A DNA stretch of 17,264 nucleotides, from the NCBI GenBank assembly GCA_027005175.1, contig JALTMC010000403.1, positions 1 through 17,264 of the forward strand, written 5' to 3'. The notes beneath the pieces were generated by a model that made no database searches, had not been told where the DNA came from, and worked only from the letters and a program-made list of their open reading frames with translations. Shown here in pieces: positions 1 to 6,567 of the stretch. The translations under genes and the position numbers were made by a program. Position 1 is the stretch's first letter, and every line of letters starts with the position of its first letter. Source of the stretch: Myxococcales bacterium. GTDB lineage: Bacteria; Myxococcota_C; UBA6777.

Positions 1-1
1 G

Positions 2-2773
2 ACAGATCCTGCGATGGTTGCAGCAACCCATCTTCTGATCAATGTGCTTGATGTGGCTTACAATGCCGCTCCTGTATTGTTCCCTCTTTTTAATTTTCGC
101 GTGGTTCAATTGGCAGTAACTCATGGGCCTTGTCGGGAAGTCCCCACAGTATACGCTTGTTATGCGATCGCCCTCTGTGGTGCCCTGGGAGAATTTGATC
201 GTGGAATGGAGTTCGCAGATTTAGCTTGGCGGATGTATGAACAGCACCAAGCTCACTCCTACAAGGCCCGGATGTTGATGGTTTTCAACTCTTTTGTCTA
301 TCACTGGAAGAGCGATATCCGAAATACGTTAAAGCCTCTGCGTGATGGCTACCTTGCTGGCTTGGAAGTTGGGGACGTCGAATATGCTGTGATATGCGCC
401 TACTTGTATTGTGCCCACTCCTTTTGTGCAGGCTCCGAACTCCCCCTGCTGGAAAAAGAGATCGCTCAATACACGCAGAAAATGGGATTTTTTAAACAGG
501 AAACCATTCAAACAAACAATCGTATTTTTTGGCAAACTGTGCTCAATCTTCAAGTACCTTCGGAGGAGCCTGCACGCTTAAGTGGTCGTGAATACAAGTG
601 TGAGGAGATGCTTCCTCTTCATGAGAAAAACAACAACAGCACTGCACTTTTCTATGTCTATCTCAATCAGCTTTTTCTCGCTTATCTTTTTGGTGAATTT
701 GAGAGTGCTCTTGAAAATTCAGTCAAGGCAGAACAACATAGCAAGAGTGCCTTTGGGACCATCTTTATACCTAGATTGTATTTCTATGACTCATTGACAC
801 GTCTTGCATTGTGGTCTTGTTCAAGCAGAGCAGAGCGTCGGAATATTCGCAAAAGAGTTGCAGCGAACCAAAAGAAAATAAAAAAGTGGGCCAAGCATTC
901 TCCAAGCAACTATCAGCAGAAGTACCTGCTTGTTGAAGCTGAGATAGCTTGTGTCAAAGGTAACTTCAACAAAGCGGCTGAACTCTTTGATGAAGCGATT
1001 GGGGCAGCTCAAAGGAGCGGGCATCTTCAGGAGGAGGCTTTGGCCTGTGAGTTGGCCGCTCGTTGTTATGCGACCATGGGTCGAGAGAAGGTCGCCAGGG
1101 TCTATCTCAGAGATGCTTTTCATGGCTACACTCATTGGGGAGCCCAGACCAAAGTTCAAGAGATGAAGACCAGGTATGCTTCTCTCTTATCGAGGGAGCA
1201 GCGACAGCCCTGGCTCTTGCCTGCTGAGACCCTACCCAAACAGACAGCGTTGTATGCTCCCGATCTTGATTTGTACTCTGTGATGAAAGCAGTACAAGCG
1301 ATTTCCAGTGAGGTGGCCTGGGAGAAACTGCTCTCCGTTCTTATGCAGATCGCGATGCAAAATGCGGGTGCCCACAAAGCTCTTTTGTTTTTGAAAAAAC
1401 AAGGAGAGCTTCGGCTTCAAGCCAAACAGTTGGCTGATAAGCCTGCCGAGGTCTTTCTTTCGACACCCCTGACAGAGTGTTCCTGTTGCTCTCATGCGAT
1501 TGTTTCTTTTGTTCAGCGCACAAAAGAGATGATTGTCTTGTGTGATGCTTTACACGTCGGGGAATTTACAACGGATACCTATGTTGTTGAGCATCAATCA
1601 AAGTCTATCCTTTGTCTTCCTCTGCTTGAGAAAGGGGAGGTTGTTGGGATCTTTTACTTCGAGAATGATCGAACCAAAGATGCGTTTACATCCGAGCACC
1701 AAGTCGCATTGCAGATCTTATCTTCTCAAGCTGTGATCTCTCTCGAAAATGCTCGGTTGTACGGTCACCTGGAGGATGAAGTCGCAGAGCGAACACAGGA
1801 GCTTTCTGCAGCGTTGGCGTTGCGTCAAGAGGCTCTTCAACAACTGCAAGGTGCTCACCATGAGCTAGAAGAGAACCTCTTGAAACTCAAAGAAACACAG
1901 TCTCAGATGGTTCATTCGGAAAAGATGGCATCTCTCGGACGGTTGGTGGGAGGGATTGCTCATACCATTAACAACCCCGCGAATTTTGTGACAGGGGGAG
2001 TTTATCTCTTGAAGCAGCATCTTCCTGAGATACTTGAATTGGCTCAAAAGAAGGAAGACACAACAGAAGAGATCGAACAGCTCATGGTGGGGTTGCTGTC
2101 TGGCTTGGAGGCAATCCAGGCGGGCTCCGACCGGATCACTACGATCATTCAAGGGATGAGAACATTTTCGCGGCTGGATGAGGCTGAATACAAGAGAACC
2201 TCTATCCTAGAGAATCTACAAGCTTCCGTGTTCTTATTGGAGGCTGCCTACGAAGATAAGGTTAACTTTCACTATGAGTTTGACGAGGACCGGCTTCTTT
2301 ATTGCTGGCCTGCGGAACTCAATCAGGTCTTTCTCAGCATTGCCTCCAACGCTTGTGAAGGGATTCTTTGCCGACAAATGAGTGAAGAGGAGAACTGGAC
2401 CAAAGGGAATTTGACAATTCGCACCTTTATTCACGAGCATAGCTTTCTGGGGATTTCGTTTGTGGACGATGGGATTGGTATTGCGAAAAAGCATTTACCA
2501 CATGTGCTTGAGCCCTTCTTTTCCGAAGGAAAGCTGTTTAACAAACATTATGGTTTGGGGTTGTCGATCGCTTTTGGCGTAATTGAGAAACACAATGGAA
2601 GTATCTCTCTGGAATCGACGGAAGGCAAAGGAACAGAGACAACGATCTTACTTCCCCTCACTGCTTCTGCCTCATCCCACTCGTTGCAGTCAGTTGAGGG
2701 GGACGGAAGGTCGAGACAGATCCAACGTCTGTCGGATGCACCTTTTTCTGTCTCTGACAAAGAGGGACGTTGA
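2..2773 (+). CDS. C-terminal part of a giant GAF-histidine kinase (5' end outside window)
   Basis: The reading frame is open to the left edge (codons for T-D-P-A precede the first ATG at 14), so this is the 3' portion of a longer gene. Numbering from that ATG, residues 1-410 form a helical TPR-like region. A GAF domain spans about 420-580, a coiled coil about 585-640, then a HisKA-type phosphoacceptor box with His650 in GGIAHTINNP. The HATPase domain follows, with N-box NQVFLSIASNACEGI, G1 box DDGIGI, F box LEPFF and G2 box GLGLSIAFGVI. The opening residues and layout match the region after the AAA module in Ser/Thr kinase-AAA-GAF-histidine kinase fusions, so upstream kinase and ATPase domains are expected but not seen. 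The Glu that normally follows the phosphoacceptor His is Thr. No receiver domain is attached. The gene ends 2 nt before the decarboxylase-like gene and probably forms an operon with it. Confidence 0.88.
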   Translation, partial: TDPAMVAATHLLINVLDVAYNAAPVLFPLFNFRVVQLAVTHGPCREVPTVYACYAIALCGALGEFDRGMEFADLAWRMYEQHQAHSYKARMLMVFNSFVYHWKSDIRNTLKPLRDGYLAGLEVGDVEYAVICAYLYCAHSFCAGSELPLLEKEIAQYTQKMGFFKQETIQTNNRIFWQTVLNLQVPSEEPARLSGREYKCEEMLPLHEKNNNSTALFYVYLNQLFLAYLFGEFESALENSVKAEQHSKSAFGTIFIPRLYFYDSLTRLALWSCSSRAERRNIRKRVAANQKKIKKWAKHSPSNYQQKYLLVEAEIACVKGNFNKAAELFDEAIGAAQRSGHLQEEALACELAARCYATMGREKVARVYLRDAFHGYTHWGAQTKVQEMKTRYASLLSREQRQPWLLPAETLPKQTALYAPDLDLYSVMKAVQAISSEVAWEKLLSVLMQIAMQNAGAHKALLFLKKQGELRLQAKQLADKPAEVFLSTPLTECSCCSHAIVSFVQRTKEMIVLCDALHVGEFTTDTYVVEHQSKSILCLPLLEKGEVVGIFYFENDRTKDAFTSEHQVALQILSSQAVISLENARLYGHLEDEVAERTQELSAALALRQEALQQLQGAHHELEENLLKLKETQSQMVHSEKMASLGRLVGGIAHTINNPANFVTGGVYLLKQHLPEILELAQKKEDTTEEIEQLMVGLLSGLEAIQAGSDRITTIIQGMRTFSRLDEAEYKRTSILENLQASVFLLEAAYEDKVNFHYEFDEDRLLYCWPAELNQVFLSIASNACEGILCRQMSEEENWTKGNLTIRTFIHEHSFLGISFVDDGIGIAKKHLPHVLEPFFSEGKLFNKHYGLGLSIAFGVIEKHNGSISLESTEGKGTETTILLPLTASASSHSLQSVEGDGRSRQIQRLSDAPFSVSDKEGR

Positions 2774-2775
2774 AT

Positions 2776-3771
2776 ATGGAGCCCTCTAGCAAATCCAGGT
2801 ATGTCTCCCGTGCCACACATGGGGAACAAGTCGGTTTGCAGCCCGGAGTTGTTATGGGTGCAAAAACCTGGACATTTTTACTTCAAGGAGATGCTGTCGC
2901 TGCTCAGAAGTTGGTTGACCAACAACTCAATGCTGTAGAGAAAGTCTCATTTCGGGTGCTGAGCCTCCCCGGTTTTGGGTGTCCTCTTTTTCTCTCTTTT
3001 CTCGATGGCGAAAAGCTGTTCTCCAAGGATGCTCCTGAAATGGGGTTCTCGGCCGATCAAGAGTGCTCCTTCTGGATCCCACTGCTTTATCGAAACAACG
3101 ATGGCTTTCTGGGATGGGAGTTTGCTTTCTGGATGCCCTATGTCATTGTGGATACGGCTGTTGCTATGGCCACAGGTTATGAGGTCTGGGGGTTTTTCAA
3201 AGAAATTGGAAAGATCCATATCCCTCGTGGGACTCAGGGACCGACGAACTGGGGAGCTGATGCGATGCTTTTCCAAAGCCTCAACCCCGAAACAAAGGGA
3301 GACGTTGAACGGCTGGTCACAGTGTCGAAAGAGAGCGATCTTCGGCAGAGCCAAAAGGGAAGATTCAGCCTTCGCCCGATGCTTTCTCTTTTCTTGCGAA
3401 AACTGGCCCGTCTTGCCAAAACTCGCCCCGTTTTCGGCGACAATACAGCGTCTCCTCCCTTAGAGTCTTGGATCACTTTTGTCAATCTGATATTAAAAGG
3501 CAAACAAGTTCCTCTGGTCAATCTCAAGCAATTTCGCGATGTCGAGGACCCCGACCTCGCCTGTTACCAAGCTTTAATACACAGCACCATTACAATTCAA
3601 AAAGTTCACCAAAGCTATGTAATGAAGGATGATTTTACTCTGTCGATCGGAAGAGCGGCGAGCCATCCGATTGTTCACGATCTTGGACTCAAAGGCCAAC
3701 AATCCAACGTGATCGCGGCGTTCTATTCAAAGATGGATTTTGAGGTTGATCCCGGACGCGAACTGAAATAA
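2776..3771 (+). CDS. Acetoacetate decarboxylase-superfamily protein
   Basis: A 331-residue protein resembling the acetoacetate decarboxylase (ADC, PF06314) fold. Characteristic stretches are SFWIPLLY (about 98-105), FAFWMPYVIVDTAVAM (117-131) and GYEVWGFFKEIGK (134-146). By alignment to the clostridial enzyme motif GREL-SAYPKK, Lys142 occupies the Schiff-base lysine position, while the neighbouring lysine is replaced by Glu143. Superfamily members range from true beta-ketoacid decarboxylases to aldolase-dehydratases, so the substrate cannot be named. No signal peptide or membrane segment is evident. I chose the ATG at 2776 because AGAGGG lies about 8 nt upstream; an in-frame TTG at 2770 overlaps the kinase stop but lacks proper spacing. 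Tight linkage to the kinase and closeness to three flavoproteins suggest a shared small-molecule pathway, which is inference. Confidence 0.75.
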   Translation: MEPSSKSRYVSRATHGEQVGLQPGVVMGAKTWTFLLQGDAVAAQKLVDQQLNAVEKVSFRVLSLPGFGCPLFLSFLDGEKLFSKDAPEMGFSADQECSFWIPLLYRNNDGFLGWEFAFWMPYVIVDTAVAMATGYEVWGFFKEIGKIHIPRGTQGPTNWGADAMLFQSLNPETKGDVERLVTVSKESDLRQSQKGRFSLRPMLSLFLRKLARLAKTRPVFGDNTASPPLESWITFVNLILKGKQVPLVNLKQFRDVEDPDLACYQALIHSTITIQKVHQSYVMKDDFTLSIGRAASHPIVHDLGLKGQQSNVIAAFYSKMDFEVDPGRELK

Positions 3772-3831
3772 TACGATGGCTACTGTACTGTGCTTTTTCC
3801 GAGGAATGGAGCCTCTGGCATGACGAAGAGT

Positions 3832-3857
3832 CTGAGTCCGTCGGACTAACGGATCAG
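3832..3857. repeat. Imperfect hairpin between convergent genes
   Basis: CTGAGTCCGT pairs with ACGGATCAG apart from one bulged G, around a 7-nt loop. An alternative 6-bp pairing (AGTCCG/CGGACT) lies inside it. The structure overlaps the stop codon of the minus-strand flavoprotein and lies in the 74-bp gap after the decarboxylase-like gene. It could act as a bidirectional stop, but neither strand shows a T-tract, so a factor-independent terminator is not established. Confidence 0.35.
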
Positions 3858-6158
3858 GGGGTGGCATGGAACTTTGTGGCATTGTAGCTCTTTATCTTCG
3901 GAGTCAGAGATGATCGCTTGTGCTGCGAGAAGGCCACTTTCGGTGGCCGCTTCAACACTGCCACCGTTGATCTGAGTGCGGGTCCAGTCTCCGGCTAGAT
4001 AAAGATTGTCAAAGCCGGAATCTCCCGGTGCCATGCGGTATTTAACACTACCGGGAACGGACAAAACGTAGCGTTCGGAGGGATCGATATTGGCCTTCCA
4101 GTATTGGGAGTTAAAGCGTTCTGGTCCTTGTTTGTTTTGGGCATCGAACAGACAATCCCATTGAAATCCAGACTGCTCTGCATTGCCAACATGAGGCCAG
4201 AGATGTCCTGCGTGGTCTTGAAGCCACCACATCGCATTTTGCTTGACTCTATCGTGTTGACTGGCAGGATAGTGGGTGTGCTCTTCTCCTGGAGGTGGGA
4301 TAAAGCTTGGATCTCTAAGACAGCCACTGAAGTATTCCACAGCTTTGGGGGAGTTCTTTCCGGGCCACTCCTCAAAATCAAGGACCAATGACTCCTCAGA
4401 CCAGCTATCAAAAGGCCTGGCATAGCCTGCCATTGTGGTTGGTCCCTCTGTCCAACCAAGCTCTTTTAAAGAAGGCTCTGTCCATATCTGAAAGCTCTGC
4501 GTTGCGACTGTTTTTATCTTGGAGAGCATGACTCTCCAGTCGTCGTTTGCATCAACGAGTTCCTTACAGATCGAAGGGAGTGCTGCGATAGAAATCCCAA
4601 GAACAACATAGTCAAAAGAAGACTCTACCTCTTCTTTTGTGTTGTCTGTCCTTCGTTGGAGTGTGAGTGTTCCTTTTCGGTCAGTGTACCAGTGAGACTC
4701 AAAGCTTAATTTGAGCTTCTTTAATTTCTTTCGGAGCGCAACATTGTCTCTGAGTTGGGTCCAGTCGGGCTCTGATGGCCAGCAATCTAGCTCTTTACCC
4801 ATATAGGAGATCTTTGTGCTGAGTGGTTGGTAAGGAGGTTTATTGGCGTAGGTGTTTGCTTGGCAATCGATCTCTATCGAATCGATGCTCTGTTTGTCGG
4901 AGGAGAGGGTGAGACTCTTGACTCGGCGGAAGAATTCAAACTTGACTCCACGTGCTTTGAGCAACAAATAAAGCGGGGCAAATATGGTATCTCCCATACC
5001 TGCTTTCATTTTCCAGAGAGGAGCACCTTTAAATCCAAGAAACATTAACAACAAACCATGAATGGCTGTACCTGCTGCGACTTGTCCATACTTTGCTTCG
5101 GCGTTTCCGTCGGGATAGGAGAAAACCATATCATAGATAGCCCGCATCGGAGCGGACCAGAGGCTCATTTCACTTGCACCATGACGTTGAAGCCAGTCGC
5201 GTAAGTCCAAATGATCGATCGTCTCGAACTTTCCACTGGGTAGGATATCGACAATTAATCCACGTATCACTGCCATGCTGATGTCTAGCATGGTTAGCGT
5301 TCGACGGACAGCGTGGCTGATGTCCTCAAGAAGTTCAGCAACAGATTGCAACCACTCTTGAAACTCGCGCAGTAACTTGGTTACCAACTGGAGGCTTGCT
5401 TTGTGGTGAGCCTGTAACGGCATTGTGCGGAGTAAGGTCTCATCGAGCCCCAGGCTCTCGACGATATCCAATGCTACATCCAGTGCTCCAAATCCAGGAA
5501 GAGAATCCCAGGAACTCGAATGTCCACTTCTCTTGAGTCGTTTTGTTATTTGGTTCGTCAGCACCTTGAGGCATCCGGGGGGCTCCATCGAAGGGAAATC
5601 GATGTGAAGGCTACGGAGCAGCTCCTCTCGCATCCATCGCAATAATCGTGAAATATGAGAATACAGTGTAGGGAAAGGCGTGCCGTCCCCAGGTGTTCCT
5701 GAGGTTGAGAAACTACGGATATTCCATGTCTCCCAGTCCGAATGAGTTTCGTTTCCAAGCTGCTCTTGAAACGTAACCGTATATTGGGGCTCAAATGCAT
5801 CCTCAATACTCTTAAAGGGAAACTCTTTCGCGATATCACCTGCCTTGTACCGTTGTTCAAGTTCGAGGTAGCAGTCCCGGATCATACGAAAAGAGTGCTC
5901 GTAGCTTCCGAGCCATACGTGGATCCCATGCTCTTCAATTCGCTTTCCTTTTCCTGAATCCAGGTTGCGGCCTGTCGCTCCTTTCCCTCCAAGGCGCCAA
6001 CCGTGCTGGTAGATCGTAACATCGTAGGCTTGCCGCAACTCCTCCGTGGCGGTTAAGGCAAATGCCGTCGACATCGCACCACATCCCCCTCCTAAAATTA
6101 CAACATGTTTTTTCTTCTGGAGGGAGGGTTCTTGTTTTTGCCCTTGTTCTTGTTCCAT
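3846..6158 (-). CDS. COG3349-type FAD-dependent oxidoreductase, paralog 1
   Basis: A 770-residue flavoprotein of the amine oxidase / phytoene-desaturase-like superfamily. It has an N-terminal dinucleotide-binding motif ILGGGCGA (21-28), the family GWRLGGKG block (53-60), EEHGIHVWLGSYEHSF (75-90), a mid-protein KAGMGDT block followed by KARGVKFEFF, and the C-terminal FAD motif LYLAGDWT (719-726, Asp724). The substrate is unknown; relatives act on isoprenoid or other hydrophobic substrates, but nothing here fixes that. It appears cytoplasmic, with no signal peptide. I prefer the ATG at 6158: it places the GxGxxG about 20 residues from the start, as in the two paralogs, and has GGAA upstream. 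A GTG at 6206 would add 16 residues (MCVRNHCVH...) without a clear ribosome site. It is convergent with the decarboxylase-like gene and divergent from paralogs 2 and 3. Confidence 0.82.
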   Translation of the reverse strand: MEQEQGQKQEPSLQKKKHVVILGGGCGAMSTAFALTATEELRQAYDVTIYQHGWRLGGKGATGRNLDSGKGKRIEEHGIHVWLGSYEHSFRMIRDCYLELEQRYKAGDIAKEFPFKSIEDAFEPQYTVTFQEQLGNETHSDWETWNIRSFSTSGTPGDGTPFPTLYSHISRLLRWMREELLRSLHIDFPSMEPPGCLKVLTNQITKRLKRSGHSSSWDSLPGFGALDVALDIVESLGLDETLLRTMPLQAHHKASLQLVTKLLREFQEWLQSVAELLEDISHAVRRTLTMLDISMAVIRGLIVDILPSGKFETIDHLDLRDWLQRHGASEMSLWSAPMRAIYDMVFSYPDGNAEAKYGQVAAGTAIHGLLLMFLGFKGAPLWKMKAGMGDTIFAPLYLLLKARGVKFEFFRRVKSLTLSSDKQSIDSIEIDCQANTYANKPPYQPLSTKISYMGKELDCWPSEPDWTQLRDNVALRKKLKKLKLSFESHWYTDRKGTLTLQRRTDNTKEEVESSFDYVVLGISIAALPSICKELVDANDDWRVMLSKIKTVATQSFQIWTEPSLKELGWTEGPTTMAGYARPFDSWSEESLVLDFEEWPGKNSPKAVEYFSGCLRDPSFIPPPGEEHTHYPASQHDRVKQNAMWWLQDHAGHLWPHVGNAEQSGFQWDCLFDAQNKQGPERFNSQYWKANIDPSERYVLSVPGSVKYRMAPGDSGFDNLYLAGDWTRTQINGGSVEAATESGLLAAQAIISDSEDKELQCHKVPCHPLIR

Positions 6159-6248
6159 CGTTTTGTTTCCATTGTTTCTATGTACACAGTGATTCCTCAC
6201 GCACACGGATCTTGTCTTGCCTCTGTAGACTTTTATTGGTATGGTTGG

Positions 6249-6277
6249 AGTATAGTAAAGTCCAGCCAGACTGTCCA
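6249..6277 (-). promoter_or_regulatory. Sigma70-like promoter for minus-strand flavoprotein
   Basis: On the minus strand TGGACA (complement of 6272-6277) is followed after exactly 17 bp by TATACT (complement of 6249-6254). Each hexamer matches the consensus at five of six positions. Transcription would begin near 6242, giving a leader of about 85 nt before the ATG at 6158. This is a consensus match only. Confidence 0.5.
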
Positions 6278-6350
6278 GAGGAATAACATCGATATCTCAA
6301 ATTTTGCGGAGTAAAGGCCCCATGTAGAACGTAGAATCTTGTTGCGTCTG

Positions 6351-6369
6351 ATGCCAATGTTGAGGTGTG
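6351..6369 (+). repeat. Direct repeat copy 1 (19 bp)
   Basis: ATGCCAATGTTGAGGTGTG matches 6462-6480 (ATGCAAATATTGAGGTGTG) at 17 of 19 positions, 111 bp apart. This copy sits just upstream of the relict paralog start at 6375; the other lies upstream of the real paralog 2 start. The arrangement suggests that the 5' region of paralog 2 was duplicated. Confidence 0.6.
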
Positions 6370-6374
6370 CTGCC

Positions 6375-6427
6375 ATGAGAGAATTTGGTAAAAACAAGAT
6401 GAGGAAAAACCAGGGATTGATATTGTC
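6375..6427 (+). pseudogene. Relict 5' end of another flavoprotein paralog
   Basis: ATG at 6375 reads MREFGKNK, then after a +2 shift EEKPGIDIV (6401-6427). Paralog 2 begins MKDFGENLGKKQG followed by EEKPGIVIL. The order and spacing are similar, and at base level GAATTTGGTAAAAA and CCAGGGATTG resemble the paralog 2 start. The frame then degenerates. This looks like the decayed start of a fourth copy or a partial duplication of the paralog 2 start. It is a short match, so chance similarity cannot be excluded. Confidence 0.45.
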
Positions 6428-6461
6428 TCGTCTTGTCTAACGATTGGAATCGTCTCGTCTT

Positions 6462-6480
6462 ATGCAAATATTGAGGTGTG
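6462..6480 (+). repeat. Direct repeat copy 2 (19 bp)
   Basis: This is the partner of the repeat at 6351-6369 (17 of 19 identical). It lies 87 bp upstream of the ATG chosen for paralog 2, whereas copy 1 is only 5 bp from its relict ATG, so about 80 bp differs between the two arrangements. Confidence 0.6.
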
Positions 6481-6567
6481 TTTGCGTCAACGACCCCCAC
6501 CCCATCCGGACTTCGTCCTGTCGATTCTGGGGGGGTTCCACGCCCACAGCACAAGAGGTTTTTTCTG

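Larger units (their letters stand above)
6159..6567. other. Divergent intergenic region
   Basis: This gap of about 400 bp separates the divergent paralogs 1 and 2. It holds the minus-strand promoter (6249-6277), a 19-bp imperfect direct repeat (6351-6369 and 6462-6480), a decayed paralog start (6375-6427) and a 10-bp exact repeat GTCTCGTCTT (6425-6434 and 6452-6461). No convincing plus-strand sigma70 promoter for paralog 2 was found. A GTG at 6478 could extend paralog 2 by 30 proline-rich residues, but this is judged unlikely. Confidence 0.6.

Noticed and set aside
2715-2733. GACAGA/TCTGTC hairpin near the end of the kinase gene
   Set aside because: It is a 6-bp stem inside coding sequence with no T-tract; probably chance.
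2947-3463. Open frames on both strands within the decarboxylase-like gene
   Set aside because: They overlap a gene with clear family motifs and have no motifs of their own.
6478-6567. N-terminal extension of paralog 2 from a GTG at 6478
   Set aside because: The added residues are Pro-rich, not seen in the paralogs, and the GTG lacks a properly spaced ribosome site, while the ATG at 6568 has AAGAGG upstream.
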